A DNA stretch of 40,082 nucleotides from Lachnospiraceae bacterium (GTDB lineage Bacteria > Bacillota > Clostridia > Lachnospirales > Lachnospiraceae): assembly GCA_017446045.1 (NCBI GenBank), contig JAFSRP010000047.1, positions 1-40,082 on the forward strand, written 5' to 3'. This document shows positions 32,975 to 40,082 of the stretch, piece after piece. Within the stretch, counting starts at the first letter, position 1, and every line of letters begins with the position of its first letter. The notes under the pieces were generated by a model. The model was not told the origin of the DNA. It worked only from the letters and a program-made list of their open reading frames with translations, and ran no database searches. The translations under genes and the position numbers were made by a program.

Positions 32975-33970
32975 ATGAAATACAGTGGTATCGGCGGACA
33001 GGCAGTGATCGAAGGGATCATGATGCGGAACAGGGACCGGTATGCCGTGGCTGTACGGAAACCGGACGGTACCATCGCTGTCGATGTGCAGACGAGCATA
33101 CCGTTTGCCGAACGATATAAGATCGCCGGCCTGCCTTTTATTCGCGGTTCCTTCAGTTTTGTGGAGTCCATGATCATCGGTATGAAGACCCTGATGTATT
33201 CGGCTTCCTTTTACGAAGAGGATGAGGAACCGGGTCCTCTGGAAGGCTGGCTGATGAAGGTCTTTGGTGACCGGTTTGATAAGGTCGTTATGACAGGCGC
33301 GCTGGTGATCGCTTTCGTAATGGCGTTGGTGATCTTTCTCTGGCTGCCTTTGTTTCTGTCCGGCCTTCTGAAGCGTTTCATCGTTTCGGAGACTGTGCAG
33401 GCGCTGCTGGAAGGCCTGCTGCGTGTAGCTATTTTTATTCTCTATATCCGGATCGTTTCCAGAACGGAAGATATTCGCCGTACGTTTATGTATCACGGGG
33501 CGGAGCATAAGTGCATCAACTGCATCGAGCACGGACTGCCCCTGGAGGTGGACAATGTTGCTGTCTCCTCCAAGGAACACAAACGCTGCGGCACCAGCTT
33601 TATCATTATCGTCATGATGATCAGCATTCTGTTTTTTATGGTTATCCGTGTACACCATCCGCTGCTGCGCCTGCTGTCTCGGCTTATCCTGATGCCGGTG
33701 ATCGCCGGTGTGAGTTATGAGTTTCTCCGGCTGGCGGGACGATCCGACAATCCGGTGATCAACCTGCTGTCCAGGCCGGGCCTGATGATGCAGAAGCTGA
33801 CGACCTACGAGCCGGATGATTCCATGATCGAGGTCGCGATCCGGGCAGTCGAGGCGGTATTTGACTGGCAGACCTATGAAAAGGAGACATTTCCCGAAGG
33901 GCCGGATGAGACAGGAAAAGTGCTGCTTACGAAGGCGGCTGAGCGCCACGCAGGGGAAGTCCTGTCATGA
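32975..33970 (+). CDS. yqhQ: DUF1385 membrane protein (YqhQ-like)
   Basis: A 331-residue membrane protein of the DUF1385 family. The N terminus is the family signature YSGIGGQAVIEGIMMRNRDRYAVAVRKPDG. The middle has several hydrophobic segments (VVMTGALVIAFVMALVIFLWLPLFL, LLRVAIFILYIRIV, FIIIVMMISILFFMVI). The conserved TFMYHGAEHKCINCIEHG stretch, with histidines and cysteines suggestive of metal binding, lies between them, and the RCGTSF motif follows. The function is not established. AAAAGGAG lies 9 bases before ATG 32975. The stop overlaps the start of prmC (ATGA), and the neighbourhood rpmE-yqhQ-prmC-prfA is common in Firmicutes, which suggests a housekeeping role. The cysteine/histidine motif is intact. 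Confidence 0.93.
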   Translation: MKYSGIGGQAVIEGIMMRNRDRYAVAVRKPDGTIAVDVQTSIPFAERYKIAGLPFIRGSFSFVESMIIGMKTLMYSASFYEEDEEPGPLEGWLMKVFGDRFDKVVMTGALVIAFVMALVIFLWLPLFLSGLLKRFIVSETVQALLEGLLRVAIFILYIRIVSRTEDIRRTFMYHGAEHKCINCIEHGLPLEVDNVAVSSKEHKRCGTSFIIIVMMISILFFMVIRVHHPLLRLLSRLILMPVIAGVSYEFLRLAGRSDNPVINLLSRPGLMMQKLTTYEPDDSMIEVAIRAVEAVFDWQTYEKETFPEGPDETGKVLLTKAAERHAGEVLS

Positions 33971-34911
33971 AAGTACGCGATCTCCTGAAAGAGGCGGAGG
34001 AGCAGCTGAAAGAGGCGGGCGTGCCAAATGCGTCCTATGACGCGCGGATCATGCTGGAGGAGGCATACGGCAAGACCTCTGCCGAGCTCCTCATGGAGCT
34101 GGACCGTCCTATCTGTCCCGGGGCATCCGGAGGCAGGGAGCCTGCAGGGATCACTTCCTGTCCGGGGGACTGCGGTGCAATGCTGACTTTCCGCGCGAGC
34201 GTAAGGCAGCGCTGCCGGCGCGTGCCGCTGCAGCAGATCACGGGACATGCGGGTTTTATGGGCATGGATCTTAAAGTCAATTGGCATGTGCTCGTTCCCC
34301 GTGCAGATACAGAGACTCTTGTTGAGACCGTCCTTGCGCGGGAGAAGGAAAAGGATCTTCGTATCCTGGATCTTTGCACCGGATCCGGCTGCATAGCGAT
34401 CGCTCTGAAATATTATGGGGCGTATGCATCGGTGACCGGCGCGGAGCTGGATCGCGACGCCCTGTATGTTGCCATGCGGAATGCGTCGATCCAGAAGACA
34501 GACGTCCGGATGGTGCAGAGCGACCTTTTTGAGGCATTTGACCGTTTATCCCCGGACTCCTGCGGGGGAACAGACGGGAAGCAAAGCGAGGCCGGATCAG
34601 AGCGCTTTGACGTGATCGTCAGCAATCCTCCTTATATTCCGGAAGATGTGATCGATACCCTGGAGCCGGAGGTACGGGATCATGATCCCCGGATCGCGCT
34701 GGACGGCGGTAAGGACGGGCTTCTGTTTTACAGGAGGATCAGTGAAGGAGCTCCGCGCCATCTCACGCCCGGCGGCAGGATCTATTATGAGATCGGATAC
34801 GACCAGGCGGAGGCGGTAAGCCGGATCCTCGAAGATGCAGGTTTTACGGATATCACGGTAGTACAGGATCTTGCCGGCAGAGACCGCGTGGTATACGCAG
34901 CGCTGTTATAA
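33967..34911 (+). CDS. prmC: Release-factor glutamine methyltransferase
   Basis: SAM-dependent enzyme that N5-methylates the glutamine of the GGQ motif in RF1 and RF2. It has 314 residues, somewhat longer than the usual 280-290. The N-terminal helical domain ([31 protein letters not shown]) binds the release factor. [36 protein letters not shown] is the conserved linker, and [17 protein letters not shown] the SAM site. The catalytic NPPY motif is [12 protein letters not shown]. The extra length comes from two local inserts, about residues 53-75 (Cys/Gly/Pro-rich) and about 195-215 (before [12 protein letters not shown]). The start overlaps the yqhQ stop. The substrate gene prfA is the next gene. 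Confidence 0.96.
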   Translation: MKVRDLLKEAEEQLKEAGVPNASYDARIMLEEAYGKTSAELLMELDRPICPGASGGREPAGITSCPGDCGAMLTFRASVRQRCRRVPLQQITGHAGFMGMDLKVNWHVLVPRADTETLVETVLAREKEKDLRILDLCTGSGCIAIALKYYGAYASVTGAELDRDALYVAMRNASIQKTDVRMVQSDLFEAFDRLSPDSCGGTDGKQSEAGSERFDVIVSNPPYIPEDVIDTLEPEVRDHDPRIALDGGKDGLLFYRRISEGAPRHLTPGGRIYYEIGYDQAEAVSRILEDAGFTDITVVQDLAGRDRVVYAALL

Positions 34912-34916
34912 ATTGT

Positions 34917-34952
34917 AGACCGGCCCGGGCTTCACAGCTTCCGGGCAGGTCT
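34917..34952 (+). other. Imperfect hairpin between prmC and prfA
   Basis: AGACC/GGTCT and CCCGG/CCGGG arms separated by a 2-base internal loop (34917-34928 with 34941-34952). No T tract follows, so it is unlikely to terminate; prmC and prfA are probably co-transcribed. Confidence 0.5.
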
Positions 34953-34982
34953 GACCAACAGATATATAAAGAGGATCTCACA

Positions 34983-36071
34983 GTGCTAGGAATCGACAGA
35001 CTGAACGACATAGTACGGCATTATGAAGAGCTGATGAGTGTTTTGGGTGAGCCGGATGTCACGGCAGATCCGAAGCGTTTCCAGAAGCTGATGCGGGAGC
35101 AGGCAGAGCTGGAACCGATCGTGCGCACTTTCCAGCGGCACGAGCAGGCGGTGTCTGACCAGCGGGATGCGCTGGAGATGCTTGAGCACGAGAATGACCC
35201 GGAAATGCGGGAAATGCTTAAAAGTGAACTGTCCGATGCCCGTTCCGCGATCGAAGAAACAGAACATGAACTGCAGCTCCTGCTGCTTCCCAAAGATCCG
35301 AATGACAGCAAGAACATTATCATGGAGATCCGCGCAGGCGTGGGAGGAGACGAGTCTGCCCTGTTTGCCGCGGATCTGTACCGTATGTACTGCAGCTACG
35401 CCATGCGGCAGGGATGGCGGACAGAACTGGCTTCGTACAATGAGAACGGGATCGGCGGTTTCAAGGAGATCACATTTGTGATCGACGGGCAGGGCGCTTA
35501 TTCGAGGCTCAAATATGAGTCCGGCGTACATCGTGTCCAGAGAGTTCCGGAAACGGAATCCGGAGGACGGATCCACACTTCTACGGCAACGGTAGCGGTC
35601 ATGCCCGAAGCGGAGGAGGTCGATGTAGTGATCGATCCGAATGACATCCACTGGGACGTTTTCCGGGCTTCCGGCAACGGCGGTCAGTGCGTCAATACCA
35701 CGGATTCTGCTGTTCGTCTTACCCATTATCCTTCCGGCATCGTCATTCATATGCAGGAGGAGAAGTCCCAGCTGCAGAACAAGGAGAAGGCGATGAGGAT
35801 CCTGCGGTCCCGGCTCTATGAGATGGAACTGGAGCGCAAGCAGAATGAGGAGGCAGACCTGCGCCGGTCGCAGATCGGCACGGGGGACCGTTCGGAGAAG
35901 ATCCGGACTTACAACTTTCCGCAGAGCCGTGTGACGGATCACAGGATCCGGCTCACGCTGTATAAGATAGACCAGATCATTAACGGAGACCTGGATGAGC
36001 TGATCAACGCACTGATCACTGCCGACCAGGCCGCCAAACTGGCAAAAATGGACGGGAATGATGTTGCATGA
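34983..36071 (+). CDS. prfA: Peptide chain release factor 1
   Basis: Recognises UAA and UAG stop codons and triggers peptide release. The 362 residues match the family. The stop-recognition tripeptide lies in [20 protein letters not shown] (PET, a PxT form), and the catalytic GGQ motif is in [27 protein letters not shown]. The N-terminal coiled region ([15 protein letters not shown]...) and [25 protein letters not shown] are present, as is [23 protein letters not shown] near the end. The start is GTG 34983, with AAGAGGA about 8 bases upstream; the next ATG is 50 bases in and would cut the conserved N terminus. The glycosyltransferase gene overlaps its end by 14 bases. Confidence 0.97.
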   Translation: MLGIDRLNDIVRHYEELMSVLGEPDVTADPKRFQKLMREQAELEPIVRTFQRHEQAVSDQRDALEMLEHENDPEMREMLKSELSDARSAIEETEHELQLLLLPKDPNDSKNIIMEIRAGVGGDESALFAADLYRMYCSYAMRQGWRTELASYNENGIGGFKEITFVIDGQGAYSRLKYESGVHRVQRVPETESGGRIHTSTATVAVMPEAEEVDVVIDPNDIHWDVFRASGNGGQCVNTTDSAVRLTHYPSGIVIHMQEEKSQLQNKEKAMRILRSRLYEMELERKQNEEADLRRSQIGTGDRSEKIRTYNFPQSRVTDHRIRLTLYKIDQIINGDLDELINALITADQAAKLAKMDGNDVA

Positions 36072-37110
36072 TGAAGAAAGAGAAGAATACGCAGGCTGCA
36101 CTTACGGCATTGGAGACCAGGGTTATGATCCTGTCCTGGTTTCTGTGTCTTGTATTACTTTTAATCACGGAAGATTCCTTCGAAAAGCTTTGGACAGCTT
36201 TCTCGAGCAGGAAACAGATTTCCGCTACGAGATCCTGATCCATGACGATGCGTCGACGGACGACACCGCAGAGATCATCCGCGATTATGCGGAACGGTAT
36301 CCGGATGTGATCCGCCCTCTATTCGAAGAGGAGAATCAATACTCTAAGGGCATCTCCAATATCAGCGGTGTCTTTAACTTTCCCAGGGCACGGGGCACAC
36401 TGATCGCCATGTGCGAAGGTGATGATTACTGGTGCGATCCTCATAAGCTGCAGAAGCAGGCGGATCATATGCTGGCTCATCCGGAGTGCGCGCTTTGCTG
36501 CCATGCAGCCGGTATCGTTTCGGAAGACGGCGCCTTCCGTTCCGAGAGGACGATCCGGCCTTTTGCGGAAACAAAGGTGCTGCAGCCGGAAGAAGTGATC
36601 TCCCGAAAGACCAACCTGCCGACGGCCTCGCTGATGTTCCGCGCCGAATATGCGAAGCGTCTCCCGCAGTGGTATTTTGACTGCCCTGTCGGAGACATAC
36701 CGCTGCAGCTCTGGATGCTGATGCAGGGCTCCGTATACTACGTCGATGAGATCATGAGCATGTACCGTATGGGCAGGCAGGGATCATGGGGCGAAATGAT
36801 GGACCGGGAAGAGCTGGAAAAGCTGACCGCCCGCTGGGAGGAACATTACCGGGACATGGAGATCCTGTATGAAGCATTCGACAGAGATACCGGCGGACGC
36901 TGGCATGAGGCTGTGCGGGATGCTCTCGGCAGACAGCGCTTTCATATCGACCTGAAGGAAGAACACAATTATGTGGTAAAGGATCCGGCCAACCGGAAAT
37001 ACCTGGCGGAGCTTCCGGACACCGAGCGGCAGCTGCTGAGACTGAAGGCTTACATGCCGGGAGTATACGGCTTTCTGCAGAAGGCCTGGCACAGCGTCCG
37101 CGGGATATGA
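36058..37110 (+). CDS. Family 2 glycosyltransferase
   Basis: A 350-residue GT-A type glycosyltransferase, probably adding sugars to a surface polysaccharide. The nucleotide-sugar domain has [24 protein letters not shown] (about residues 28-51), [24 protein letters not shown] and the DxD-like [14 protein letters not shown]. An [13 protein letters not shown] segment with several cysteines follows. The closest type is the WcaA/GT2 group with the EGDDYW motif. No membrane segment is evident. The start is one of two adjacent ATGs (36058 or 36061), overlapping prfA by 14 or 11 bases, with only a weak GGACGGGA upstream, so it is partly coupled to prfA. The sugar and acceptor are unknown; the flippase downstream suggests a polysaccharide locus. 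Confidence 0.88.
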   Translation: MMLHDEEREEYAGCTYGIGDQGYDPVLVSVSCITFNHGRFLRKALDSFLEQETDFRYEILIHDDASTDDTAEIIRDYAERYPDVIRPLFEEENQYSKGISNISGVFNFPRARGTLIAMCEGDDYWCDPHKLQKQADHMLAHPECALCCHAAGIVSEDGAFRSERTIRPFAETKVLQPEEVISRKTNLPTASLMFRAEYAKRLPQWYFDCPVGDIPLQLWMLMQGSVYYVDEIMSMYRMGRQGSWGEMMDREELEKLTARWEEHYRDMEILYEAFDRDTGGRWHEAVRDALGRQRFHIDLKEEHNYVVKDPANRKYLAELPDTERQLLRLKAYMPGVYGFLQKAWHSVRGI

Positions 37111-37179
37111 AACGGATCTCTGACGTTCCTTAAATCTTGCTTACATTTTTGCTAAAGTGTGGCGCGGCAAAATCAAGTG

Positions 37180-37188
37180 TGCTACACT
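37180..37188 (+). promoter_or_regulatory. Extended -10 promoter of the wall-protein gene
   Basis: TGC-TACACT (37180-37188), lying in a small palindrome AGTGT-GCT-ACACT (37176-37188) that could be an operator. There is no clear -35 at the normal distance. An ATG starts 6 bases after the box. Confidence 0.5.
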
Positions 37189-37194
37189 AAACAA

Positions 37195-37263
37195 ATGATA
37201 TCGGACCGGGACGCTGTTTGCGGCAGAACGGTCTGTCGGATCAAGAATCGTTCGCGTTTTTAA
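37195..37263 (+). CDS. Candidate leaderless 22-codon ORF upstream of the L,D-transpeptidase
   Basis: ATG 37195 lies 6 bases after an extended -10 box, so the mRNA could begin at this codon. The frame (MISDRDAVCGRTVCRIKNRS...) ends at TAA 37261-37263, 17 bases before the start of the next gene. It is basic, with two cysteines. It may be a short upstream ORF affecting translation of the wall protein, or a coincidence of spacing. Confidence 0.3.
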   Translation: MISDRDAVCGRTVCRIKNRSRF

Positions 37264-37280
37264 CGCACAGGAGTAGAGAT

Positions 37281-38978
37281 ATGCTTAGATCTTTCAAGAG
37301 AGTGGCTGCGGCGGCAATGGCCTTTTCCATGGTCTTTTGTTCCGCTGCTTATGCCGATGTTATTTTTGCCCCCGGTGTTGATACGGGGGTAGCATCCACA
37401 GAGTCTGTCACTGTCGGTCCCGGCGGTGAGTCCGGCGCCATTACGGCAGCGCCGGAAAGCGTTTCCGGTGATCCGGTGTCTGCGGGCAGCGGCTACCTGA
37501 CCATTGGCGGCGGCGATGCTGTGACTGTCGGCGGCGGCACGACCGACGCTATTACCATGGAAGGCCCCGGAGGCGCAGCAGGCGGCGCAGTAACGATTCC
37601 TCAGGATTCTTCTGCCACTGCGGCAGCGGATCTGGTTCCGGCAGGCAGCAGCATGGATACCGCACAACCTACCGGAGACGGTTCCGTACAGGTCGATCCG
37701 ATCATCGGCTATGCACCGTTTGTCAACGCGGTCATGGTGCTTCCTTCCGGTATCCGCACGCTCGGATTCAACTCCAATATGGATGTCTTTTCCTCACCCG
37801 AGGAAGGTTTGACCGGCCTTTGGGCCCGTCTTGAGTACGGTATCGGCGACTGCTTCTACCGTGTGTTCACCAATGAGCACGGATGGTCCAAGTGGGCGAT
37901 GAATGAGATGTATACTCCGAGTACCGGTGACGGTGCCAAGGTGCGCGCGATCCAGATGCGTATCAAAGGCCATACAAGAAACCTTTATGACCTTTACTAT
38001 CGGGCCGTGCTGGATGACGGCACTGTCCTCGACTGGGCGCATGACGGTCAGGCGGCGGGCGCGATCGGTTCCGACCGGTATATCCAGGGATTCCAGATGA
38101 CCATGTGGAGACACGGCATGGCCTTCAACCAGGGCACTTCCCGCCATCTGCTGACGACCGGCTCCTATGAGGGGATCCAGCGCGGCAGTGACGGACAGCT
38201 CTACTATTCCACCTGGAACGGACAGCCGTTTACCGGATGGGCATATGATACCGACAACAACAAGTATTACTTCCAGGACAGTCACATCGTGACCGGCTGG
38301 CAGTATATCGACGGCTACAAGTACTACTTTGATTCGACCGGCCGTGTCGTAACCGACCTGGAGCCGATCATGGGACTGCCGGGTGATTATATCATCAAGG
38401 TCAACAAGGACATGAAGTGCATGACCGTGTACGCCAAGGATGGTGACAACGGCTATATCATTCCCTTCAAGGTATTCCTGGTCACGATCGGCAGCGCGAC
38501 GCCGACCGGCACCTTCAAGACCTACGAGCCGCACAGGTGGAAGTTCATGCATGACGACATTTATGTCCAGTACCTGCTGCGTTATAAAGCAGGCGGATTC
38601 TGCATCCATTCGATCATTTACCAGGGTGCGCCCGACTCCTATCATCTGACGGCATCTACTTTCAACCAGCTCGGCAAGAACCAGTCCGACGGCTGCATCC
38701 GTCTGCTCTCCGGCGATGCCGCATGGATCTACAACAACTGCGGAGCGGGAACGGAAGTGACGATCTATATCGACGAATGGGTGATGGGACCCTTTGACCG
38801 TCCGGCGATCGAAAAGGGTATTCCGGATGACCAGAATTACGATCCGACCGATCCGGTCATCGTATCCTCACGCGGCGCCGATGTGACAGCCTCCCAGGCC
38901 GCAGGTGCCGAGGCTGTGCAGGAAGCGGCATCCGGCAGCGCGGATATCATCGCGATCGATATTTCCGCACCGAACTGA
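37281..38978 (+). CDS. Secreted L,D-transpeptidase with ChW-like and choline-binding-type repeats
   Basis: A 565-residue exported wall enzyme. The start is ATG 37281 with AGGAG 10 bases upstream; a longer frame from 37218 lacks this. Residues 1-25 are a signal peptide (MLRSFKRVAAAAMAFSMVFCSAAYA). Residues 30-140 are a Gly/Ala/Thr-rich low-complexity region. Residues about 145-280 look like clostridial hydrophobic repeats (GLTGLWARLEYG, WSKWAMN, IQGFQMTMWRHG). Two or three wall-binding repeats cover about 305-360 (NGQPFTGWAYDTDNNKYYF, HIVTGWQYIDGYKYYF). The YkuD domain follows, with His443 in FCIHSIIY and catalytic Cys472 in QSDGCIRLLSGDAAWIY. It differs in architecture from the membrane-anchored L,D-transpeptidase at 25231, so the two probably act at different places in the wall. 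Confidence 0.92.
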   Translation: MLRSFKRVAAAAMAFSMVFCSAAYADVIFAPGVDTGVASTESVTVGPGGESGAITAAPESVSGDPVSAGSGYLTIGGGDAVTVGGGTTDAITMEGPGGAAGGAVTIPQDSSATAAADLVPAGSSMDTAQPTGDGSVQVDPIIGYAPFVNAVMVLPSGIRTLGFNSNMDVFSSPEEGLTGLWARLEYGIGDCFYRVFTNEHGWSKWAMNEMYTPSTGDGAKVRAIQMRIKGHTRNLYDLYYRAVLDDGTVLDWAHDGQAAGAIGSDRYIQGFQMTMWRHGMAFNQGTSRHLLTTGSYEGIQRGSDGQLYYSTWNGQPFTGWAYDTDNNKYYFQDSHIVTGWQYIDGYKYYFDSTGRVVTDLEPIMGLPGDYIIKVNKDMKCMTVYAKDGDNGYIIPFKVFLVTIGSATPTGTFKTYEPHRWKFMHDDIYVQYLLRYKAGGFCIHSIIYQGAPDSYHLTASTFNQLGKNQSDGCIRLLSGDAAWIYNNCGAGTEVTIYIDEWVMGPFDRPAIEKGIPDDQNYDPTDPVIVSSRGADVTASQAAGAEAVQEAASGSADIIAIDISAPN

Positions 38979-38993
38979 TAACAGCGTATACAT

Positions 38994-39028
38994 ATCCCTC
39001 CGAAGGGACTTCCTTTCGGAGGGATTTT
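38994..39028 (+). terminator. Intrinsic terminator whose 3' arm holds a ribosome-site sequence
   Basis: ATCCCTCCGAA (38994-39004) pairs perfectly with TTCGGAGGGAT (39015-39025), followed by TTTT. GGAGGG (39018-39023) in the 3' arm is the only Shine-Dalgarno-like sequence before the flippase ATG at 39036. Confidence 0.85.
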
Positions 39029-39035
39029 CGGGTTT

Positions 39036-40082
39036 ATGTCTGACCAGTCACAGATCAAAACAAGTGTCATAGCGGGCTTTTTCTGGAAGGCCATGGAAAG
39101 CGGAGGCGATCAGTTGATCACCTTCTTTATTTCGATCATCCTGGCCCGTTTGCTCGGACCGGAGAAATACGGCACGATGGCGATCATGCTGATCTTCATC
39201 GCCATTGCCCAGGTCATTATAACGAATGGATTCCAGACAGCTCTGATCCAGAAGAAGGAGATCACGGATGAGGATGTGAGCTCGGTGTTCTGGGTCGGTC
39301 TCATCGTTTCTGCCGTTTTATATTTCATCATCTTTGCGGTTGCGCCGGCGATCGCGGATTTCTTCGGGGATCCGGACATCGTGCTGATGCTGCGGGTCCT
39401 GTCGCTGATCCTGTTTTCCGGCTCGATCGTTTCTGTGGAGATCGCGATCATTGCCAGACAGATGAATTTCCGCCTTCAGTGTATCGGCACGATCCTGGCT
39501 GACCTTATCTCCGGCGCGCTCGGTATCCTGGCGGCATTCAAAGGGCTGGGAACCTGGGCGCTGGTATTCCAACAGCTGATCAAGAATATCTGCCTGATGG
39601 GTTTCCTGCTGTGGCGGCTCCACTGGCGTCCCACGCGCGTCCTTTCCGGCAAAAGTATCAGCAGCCTCTTTTCATACGGGTGGAAGGTGCTGGCTTCCGG
39701 CCTGATCGACACGATCTACACCAACCTGTATACCCCGTTTATTTCCCGTCTATACAATGCCACGATGGTCGGTTATTACAACCGGGCCAACCAGTTCCCG
39801 CAGGTGATCGTCAATTCCATGGCACAAACGCTGCAGGCTGTGATGCTGCCTGCTTTTTCCAAGACACAGGATGAACAGGTACGCGGACGGCAGATGCTGC
39901 GCAGAACGATCAAAATGTCCGGATTTCTGATGTTCCCGGCTATGTTCGGGATCGCTGCGGTCGCAGAAGCAATGGTGCGTATCCTTCTCGGTGAGGCATG
40001 GCTTCCCGCAGTACCGCTTCTCCGGCTTTGTGCGCTGTCTTTCAGCGTATGGCATATGCATGTCGCCAACCTGCAGGCGATC
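39036..40082 (+). CDS. Polysaccharide flippase (MOP/Wzx type), 3' end outside window
   Basis: Multi-pass membrane protein that moves lipid-linked oligosaccharide across the membrane; 349 residues are visible and the frame is still open at the window edge. The N terminus is typical of the family: IKTSVIAGFFWKAMESGGDQLITFFISIILARLLGPEKYGTMAIMLIFIAI. Later family segments are NGFQTALIQKKEITDEDVSSVFW, GLGTWALVFQQLIKN, LFSYGWKVLASGLIDTIYTNLY and MVGYYNRANQFPQVIVNSMAQTLQAVMLPAFSK. The latter match the colanic-acid-exporter-like group (WzxC). The start is set by this conserved beginning; a later ATG at 39093 would lose it. The nearest ribosome site lies within the preceding terminator hairpin. With the glycosyltransferase upstream it probably opens a surface polysaccharide cluster. 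Confidence 0.9.
   Translation, partial: MSDQSQIKTSVIAGFFWKAMESGGDQLITFFISIILARLLGPEKYGTMAIMLIFIAIAQVIITNGFQTALIQKKEITDEDVSSVFWVGLIVSAVLYFIIFAVAPAIADFFGDPDIVLMLRVLSLILFSGSIVSVEIAIIARQMNFRLQCIGTILADLISGALGILAAFKGLGTWALVFQQLIKNICLMGFLLWRLHWRPTRVLSGKSISSLFSYGWKVLASGLIDTIYTNLYTPFISRLYNATMVGYYNRANQFPQVIVNSMAQTLQAVMLPAFSKTQDEQVRGRQMLRRTIKMSGFLMFPAMFGIAAVAEAMVRILLGEAWLPAVPLLRLCALSFSVWHMHVANLQAI

Noticed and set aside
34917-34952. Terminator between prmC and prfA
   Set aside because: The hairpin has an internal loop and no T tract.

Overview
The window reads as a chromosomal segment of an anaerobic, moderately GC-rich Firmicute, most likely a Lachnospiraceae-type Clostridium. The reasons are strong AGGAGG-type ribosome sites, AddAB in place of RecBCD, an electron-transferring-flavoprotein-linked acyl-CoA dehydrogenase, choline-binding-like wall repeats, ChW-like repeats and a Rho factor with a long low-complexity insert. 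This placement is by family resemblance only. No rRNA, tRNA, CRISPR array, transposase or phage gene was seen. Nearly all genes are on the plus strand; the exceptions are a MarR regulator and one membrane protein.

Layout. 1-828 is the 3' part of tuf (EF-Tu) with its terminator. 829-1520 is a gene-free stretch holding a roughly 350-bp foldback element built from about 81-bp units. 1521-5398 is a metabolic module: a divergent MarR regulator and an acyl-CoA dehydrogenase-etfB-etfA operon whose promoter carries a perfect operator-like palindrome over the -10 box. 5621-8689 holds a secreted wall-binding protein, tyrS and a small secreted protein. 8778-17247 is a DNA repair and envelope run: addB (split by an in-frame TAA), addA, ung, uppP. 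17307-19971 holds a secreted amidase and a UraA-type permease, with a tiny ORF and a terminator between them. 20224-23597 is a polar amino-acid ABC transporter followed by a DapF-like racemase/epimerase. 23733-25155 is a histidine phosphatase and exonuclease III. 25231-29587 holds an L,D-transpeptidase with a repetitive acidic cytoplasmic tail and a multidomain lipoprotein. 29771-30553 (minus) is an Ig-like membrane protein. 30784-36071 is a housekeeping block, rho-rpmE-yqhQ-prmC-prfA. 36058-40082 begins a surface-polysaccharide/wall region: a family 2 glycosyltransferase, a second L,D-transpeptidase and the start of a polysaccharide flippase.

How the genes fit together. Much of the window concerns the cell envelope: lipid-carrier recycling (UppP), peptidoglycan cutting (amidase), 3-3 crosslinking (two L,D-transpeptidases), wall-binding repeats and polysaccharide export. 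Translation and termination genes (tuf, tyrS, rho, rpmE, prmC, prfA) make up the rest of the core. PrmC modifies the GGQ glutamine of the release factor encoded next to it.

The points most worth a second look are the symmetric foldback repeat, the nonsense codon in addB with both halves otherwise intact, three start sites with identical extended -10/ATG geometry suggesting leaderless mRNAs, the operator palindrome of the acyl-CoA dehydrogenase operon, the exact 33-residue acidic repeat on an L,D-transpeptidase, and the racemase-like gene attached to an amino-acid importer. No single large undescribed system could be established from the sequence alone.
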